A DNA stretch of 64,000 nt from CAIWHR01 sp963724975. GTDB taxonomy: Bacteria > Pseudomonadota > Gammaproteobacteria > Burkholderiales > Casimicrobiaceae. The stretch spans positions 186,001 through 250,000 of the forward strand of contig CAVRXB010000008.1 of assembly GCA_963724975.1 (NCBI GenBank), given 5' to 3'. The translations under genes were made by a program, and so were the position numbers. This document shows, piece after piece, positions 61,002 to 64,000 of this stretch. Under the pieces are notes generated by a model, which saw nothing but the letters and a program-made list of their open reading frames with translations, had not been told where the DNA came from and did no database searches. The first letter of the stretch is position 1. Each line of letters starts with the position of its first letter.

Positions 61002-61542
61002 ATGTTCGACCATCTGTTGCAGCGTCGTCCGAATCCTCGCCGTGCATTCGCGGCGGCGGCGACGGTTCTTGCTTTGGCGTTTGCCGGCACCGCGGTGGCG
61101 CAACACGGCGTTGGTCCAGGAGGCTCGCATCACGCGATGATGGATGCGGGCGGAGGCGATGGATTCCTGGGCCACGCCATTGCCGGCGCGCAGGCGAAGC
61201 TCAACCTCAACACGTCGCAGAAACTGATGTTCGACAATGCGCTCGCTCAGTCGAAGGCTGCGCGCGAAAGTGGCCGCGCGCTGCACCAGAAGGTGAAGGA
61301 TTCGCTGACTGCTGAGCTCGCCAAAACCGAACCGGATCTCGCTGCGGTCGCCACGGTCGCGGATGGCGTGCAGCAGACAGGGCATCGCGCTGCGGCACCA
61401 GGTGCGCGACGCCTGGCTGCAGCTCTATGCCACGTTTACGCCTGACCAGAAAGCCGTGGTCCGCGAGATGCTGCAGAACCACCTCGCGCATATGGAATCG
61501 TTCCGGCAAAAGCTCAAGGAACGTCTGTCCGGGGCGGGCTAG
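61002..61542 (+). CDS. Periplasmic Spy/CpxP-like protein, with frameshift near 61375
   Basis: ATG 61002 follows GAAAGGA. A signal peptide (A-L-A-F-A-G-T-A-V-A-Q near residue 34) precedes a helical region with L-N-L-N-T-S-Q-K-L-M-F-D-N-A-L-A-Q-S. A one-base shift near 61375 ends this frame at 61445 in unlike sequence; the other frame continues D-A-W-L-Q-L-Y-A-T-F-T-P-D-Q-K-A-V-V-R-E-M-L and stops at 61542. T-P-D-Q-K after a helical pair is typical of Spy/CpxP-like periplasmic stress proteins. A terminator follows at 61627. Divergent from ompR, and likely controlled by it. Confidence 0.78.
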
Positions 61543-61626
61543 CGGGCCGCCTCTATTTTTCTCCCCTGTCGGCCCCGCGCGTCTGGTTCTCCGGCCGAAC
61601 GCGTGGACCGCAAGCCGGCAATTCGG

Positions 61627-61652
61627 ACGCGGCCCTTGTGCCGCGTTTTTTT
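61627..61652 (+). terminator. Rho-independent terminator after the Spy-like gene
   Basis: Stem ACGCGGC (61627-61633) and GCCGCGT (61640-61646) with loop CCTTGT, followed by a seven-base T-run. It is oriented to end transcription of the plus-strand gene. The convergent hybrid kinase gene ends at 61681. Confidence 0.88.
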
Positions 61653-61680
61653 CGTCCGCACGCGGCTCTGCTGCTCTTGG

Positions 61681-63618
61681 TCATTTCGCCCGGGCCGCCA
61701 TGGCTTCGGCGATTTTTGCTTTTACCGCATCAAGGTTGAAGCTCGCGCCCTTTGCACACTCCACAAGAGCCGGCGCAGCCGCGATCGCCGGCGACGATGG
61801 CGGAGGGAATCGATGCACTGCATTAGTGTGATCGGTAATCGCGGCGATCGCCGCAGCGCGGAGCGCGACTGCAACGACAGGTTTCGCGAGCATCGTGATG
61901 CCTGCCGCGCGGGTTTCCTCGCGCGCGGTGTCGGTCGTGTCTCCGGAAACGATCAATGCAGGCGTGGTCTGGCCAAGGGCGTGACGCAAGGCGCCGACCG
62001 CGGCGATTCCCGATCGTCCGTTCGCAAGTCGAAGATCGGCGACGATCAGATTCGGCATTTCATTGCCGACCGCGGTGAGGACCGCCGGTGCGTCGTCACC
62101 CCCGGCGACTCGACATCCCCACGAGGCGAACAACGTGCACATCGCATCGACGACCACCGGATCGTCGTCGACGATGGCAATCAGGCGGTCTGCGAAGCAC
62201 GCGCTGGGGTAAACGACGTCGGTTCCCCGCTCCGAGGGTGTGGGAATAGCTTCGGCGCGGCGGCGGCGCGCTGCGACACGTGGCGCCGTCACGGAAAACC
62301 GCGATCCGCGACCTGACCTCGAAACGACCGCAAGCGGGTGATCCAGCAAGGCGCACAGGCGGCGGACGATCGCAAGTCCCAAGCCCATCCCGCGACCGCC
62401 ATCTCGCCGCGCAGTACTGGCGATCTGCACGAACTCGTCGAAAATCCGGTTGCAGTCGGCGGCCGCGATGCCGATGCCGCTATCGATCACATCGATGCGT
62501 ACCGTCGCACCGCGACGACGCGCGCCAAGTACGACGCCACCGTTTCGCGTGTAGCGCAGCGCGTTGGCGACGAGATTACGCAGAATCCGCTCGAGCAGGA
62601 TCGGGTCGGAATCCACGCTCCATGCTGGCGGAACGACGCGCAGTGCAAGCCCGCAGGCGGCTGCCTGTGGTGTGAAATCTGCCTCCAGTCTGGCAAAGAG
62701 CGGCCCGAGCGAAACTTCGCCGCGCTCAGGCACCAAAGCTCCGGCATCGAGCCGGGACAAATCGAGCAACTGCCCGAACAACATTTCGAGCGCTTCGACG
62801 GACGTCTGGATACTCGCAGCCAGCGGCTTCATCTCCGGATCGCGCGTACGCGCGGACAACGCAGCGGAAAAGAGACCCATCGCGTGCAACGGCTGGCGAA
62901 GGTCGTGGCTCGCGGCGGCGAGGAACTGGCTTTTCGCGCGGTTAGCGGTCTCGGCGGCGGCGCGCGCCGATTCCGCAGCGTGCGACTGAGCCGTCAGTTC
63001 ATCGATCAGGTCGACGTTCGCATAACGAATCGCGAGCGAATGCGTGAGCAGTCCATTGACCTGTCGGCCGAAAGACAGCACGAAGACGAGGACGACAAGA
63101 AGCACCAGCGCGGTAAAGAGATGAACTTGGTCGCCTTCGATGGCGACGCGGACGACGAGCGGAACGAGCGCTGCCAGCACGAAGCTGTAGAACGATGGCT
63201 TGTAGACGGCGGTGAGGTTGAGGCCGCCCAGCACGACGCTGAACAGACAAACGATCAGCAGCGCTTGGTGTGGCGGCGACGCGGGAAACATCACTATGGC
63301 GGCAAGCCCCCACAACGCACCGGCGATCGCTGAGCCGACCGACCAATAAGCGCCCCAGTGCTCCACATCGGCAATCTTGGGCCGTGCACGGCGCCACGCG
63401 CGTGCGAGCAGTCCACGCCACGCCTGGTTCGCAAGGATGGCCGCGAACCACAGTGCCATCGTGGCAGCCGCCTCGTGATCCCATAACACTGTGCAAAGGA
63501 TCGCGGCACCGAGCGTCATCGACGCGGTTGTCCGGTGCCACGATGCGTAGAGCGTGGCAACCTGATCGGCGCGGGCGCGTGAGAGCAGCTCCGGTGCGAT
63601 CGCGGCCTGGCTGGCCAT
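61681..63618 (-). CDS. Hybrid sensor histidine kinase/response regulator
   Basis: A 645-residue protein. About five or six transmembrane helices occupy residues 30-190, with no extracellular domain of size. A short coiled linker leads to the kinase: phosphoacceptor A-A-S-H-D-L-R-Q-P-L-H-A near residue 238, N-box N-L-V-A-N-A-L-R-Y, G1 D-S-G-I-G-I, G2 G-M-G-L-G-L-A-I-V. A C-terminal receiver domain starts A-I-V-D-D-D-P near 498 with its aspartate in I-V-A-D-L-R-L. The D-L-R-Q-P-L type is common with membrane-embedded sensing of redox or quinone signals, which is inference. It is 7 bases from the LuxR regulator gene and is its likely partner. Confidence 0.93.
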   Translation of the reverse strand: MASQAAIAPELLSRARADQVATLYASWHRTTASMTLGAAILCTVLWDHEAAATMALWFAAILANQAWRGLLARAWRRARPKIADVEHWGAYWSVGSAIAGALWGLAAIVMFPASPPHQALLIVCLFSVVLGGLNLTAVYKPSFYSFVLAALVPLVVRVAIEGDQVHLFTALVLLVVLVFVLSFGRQVNGLLTHSLAIRYANVDLIDELTAQSHAAESARAAAETANRAKSQFLAAASHDLRQPLHAMGLFSAALSARTRDPEMKPLAASIQTSVEALEMLFGQLLDLSRLDAGALVPERGEVSLGPLFARLEADFTPQAAACGLALRVVPPAWSVDSDPILLERILRNLVANALRYTRNGGVVLGARRRGATVRIDVIDSGIGIAAADCNRIFDEFVQIASTARRDGGRGMGLGLAIVRRLCALLDHPLAVVSRSGRGSRFSVTAPRVAARRRRAEAIPTPSERGTDVVYPSACFADRLIAIVDDDPVVVDAMCTLFASWGCRVAGGDDAPAVLTAVGNEMPNLIVADLRLANGRSGIAAVGALRHALGQTTPALIVSGDTTDTAREETRAAGITMLAKPVVAVALRAAAIAAITDHTNAVHRFPPPSSPAIAAAPALVECAKGASFNLDAVKAKIAEAMAARAK

Positions 63619-63624
63619 TTGAAC

Positions 63625-64000
63625 TTATCGACGAGCGGCGAGCGTTTCCACGCTGATTCCGCGCCGCGCGAGCGTGGCGACCGCTTGCGCGCGCGATTTC
63701 ACGTTCAGTCTTTTCAGGATCGCACTGACGTGCACTTTGACAGTACCTTCGGACAACTTGAGATCGCGACAGATGAGCTTGTTCGGTTTCCCCTGCACGA
63801 GCAGCATCAGCACATCCGCCTGGCGGGTTGTAAGACCAAGCGCGCCGGGTGCGATGCGCACGCCGTCGCCATCGGGCGCGAGTGTGATATCCGACGTCAG
63901 GTATTCGCCGCCTTTGCACACGAGGCGAACGGCGTCCAGCAATTCGCGCGCATCCGAGGTCTTGGCGATGAAGCCGCGAGCGCCGGCGGCAAGCGCTGCA
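63625..64000 (-). CDS. LuxR/NarL-type response regulator, C-terminal part (5' end outside window)
   Basis: The frame is open to the window edge: the minus-strand sequence from base 64000 begins A-A-L-A-A-G-A-R-G-F-I-A-K-T-S, the end of a receiver domain with its conserved lysine. A linker is followed by a LuxR helix-turn-helix: L-T-T-R-Q-A-D-V-L-M-L-L-V-Q-G-K-P-N-K, and L-S-E-G-T-V-K-V-H-V-S-A-I-L-K-R-L. About 124 residues are present, around 85 missing. It likely takes phosphate from the adjacent hybrid kinase. Confidence 0.9.
   Translation of the reverse strand, partial: AALAAGARGFIAKTSDARELLDAVRLVCKGGEYLTSDITLAPDGDGVRIAPGALGLTTRQADVLMLLVQGKPNKLICRDLKLSEGTVKVHVSAILKRLNVKSRAQAVATLARRGISVETLAARR

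Overview
The window is about 63 to 66 % G+C (estimated by eye) and densely coded, with many ATGA/GTGA gene overlaps. The gene content and order (ribBA-ribH-nusB-thiL-pgpA, pncC-recA-recX-alaS, ispDF, envZ/ompR, glcDEF, a 2-aminobenzoyl-CoA pathway, a ribBA with a dead cyclohydrolase half) point to a betaproteobacterium, most likely an environmental Burkholderiales-type heterotroph. No rRNA, tRNA, CRISPR array, phage or complete insertion sequence was seen.

Region by region. 1-6650: an aerobic anthranilate (2-aminobenzoate) operon working through CoA thioesters: C-terminal half of the 2-aminobenzoyl-CoA monooxygenase/reductase, MarR regulator, enoyl-CoA hydratase, acyl-CoA dehydrogenase, 2-aminobenzoate-CoA ligase, RidA enamine deaminase, then glutaryl-CoA dehydrogenase. 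6672-8943: zeta-class GST isomerase, FAH-family hydrolase and an arylformamidase-like hydrolase. 9068-14323: TetR-controlled RND efflux pump without an outer-membrane channel gene. 14391-23618: riboflavin, thiamine, phospholipid and DNA-repair housekeeping genes. 23635-35594: thioesterase, VOC protein, ComEC, TRAP binding protein, two amidohydrolase-like peptidases, a sugar dehydrogenase, a small secreted protein, an ABC binding protein and an aldehyde dehydrogenase. 35933-40691: cyclase-like protein, SDR, GNAT, TetR and an orphan TRAP permease pair.

40781-49136: an unusual block with an ECF sigma factor, a membrane Ser/Thr kinase with a TPR tail, a di-haem cytochrome c peroxidase-like lipoprotein, two tandem right-handed beta-helix secreted proteins and a cysteine synthase. 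Nearly every gene here is frameshifted, about a dozen shifts in 6.4 kb, so this is either error-prone sequence or a decaying island. 49271-56524: TRAP binding protein and a glycolate/D-lactate oxidation operon (glcD, a second FAD oxidase, a GST, glcE, glcF). 56521-64000: thioesterase, GNAT, ispDF, envZ/ompR divergent from a Spy-like periplasmic protein, and a hybrid histidine kinase with a LuxR-type regulator running off the edge.

The most striking new signal is a family of five non-coding MITE-like elements (39 to 268 bp) at 8046, 10860, 28221, 35661 and 51884. They have GGGCCTGTT ends, duplicate TA, and four of the five sit exactly inside the stop codon of a gene, rebuilding it as TAG from TA plus the first G of the element. 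Three of them also place an AGG 8 to 10 bases ahead of the next start codon. Their stems co-vary between copies, as expected of conserved secondary structure.
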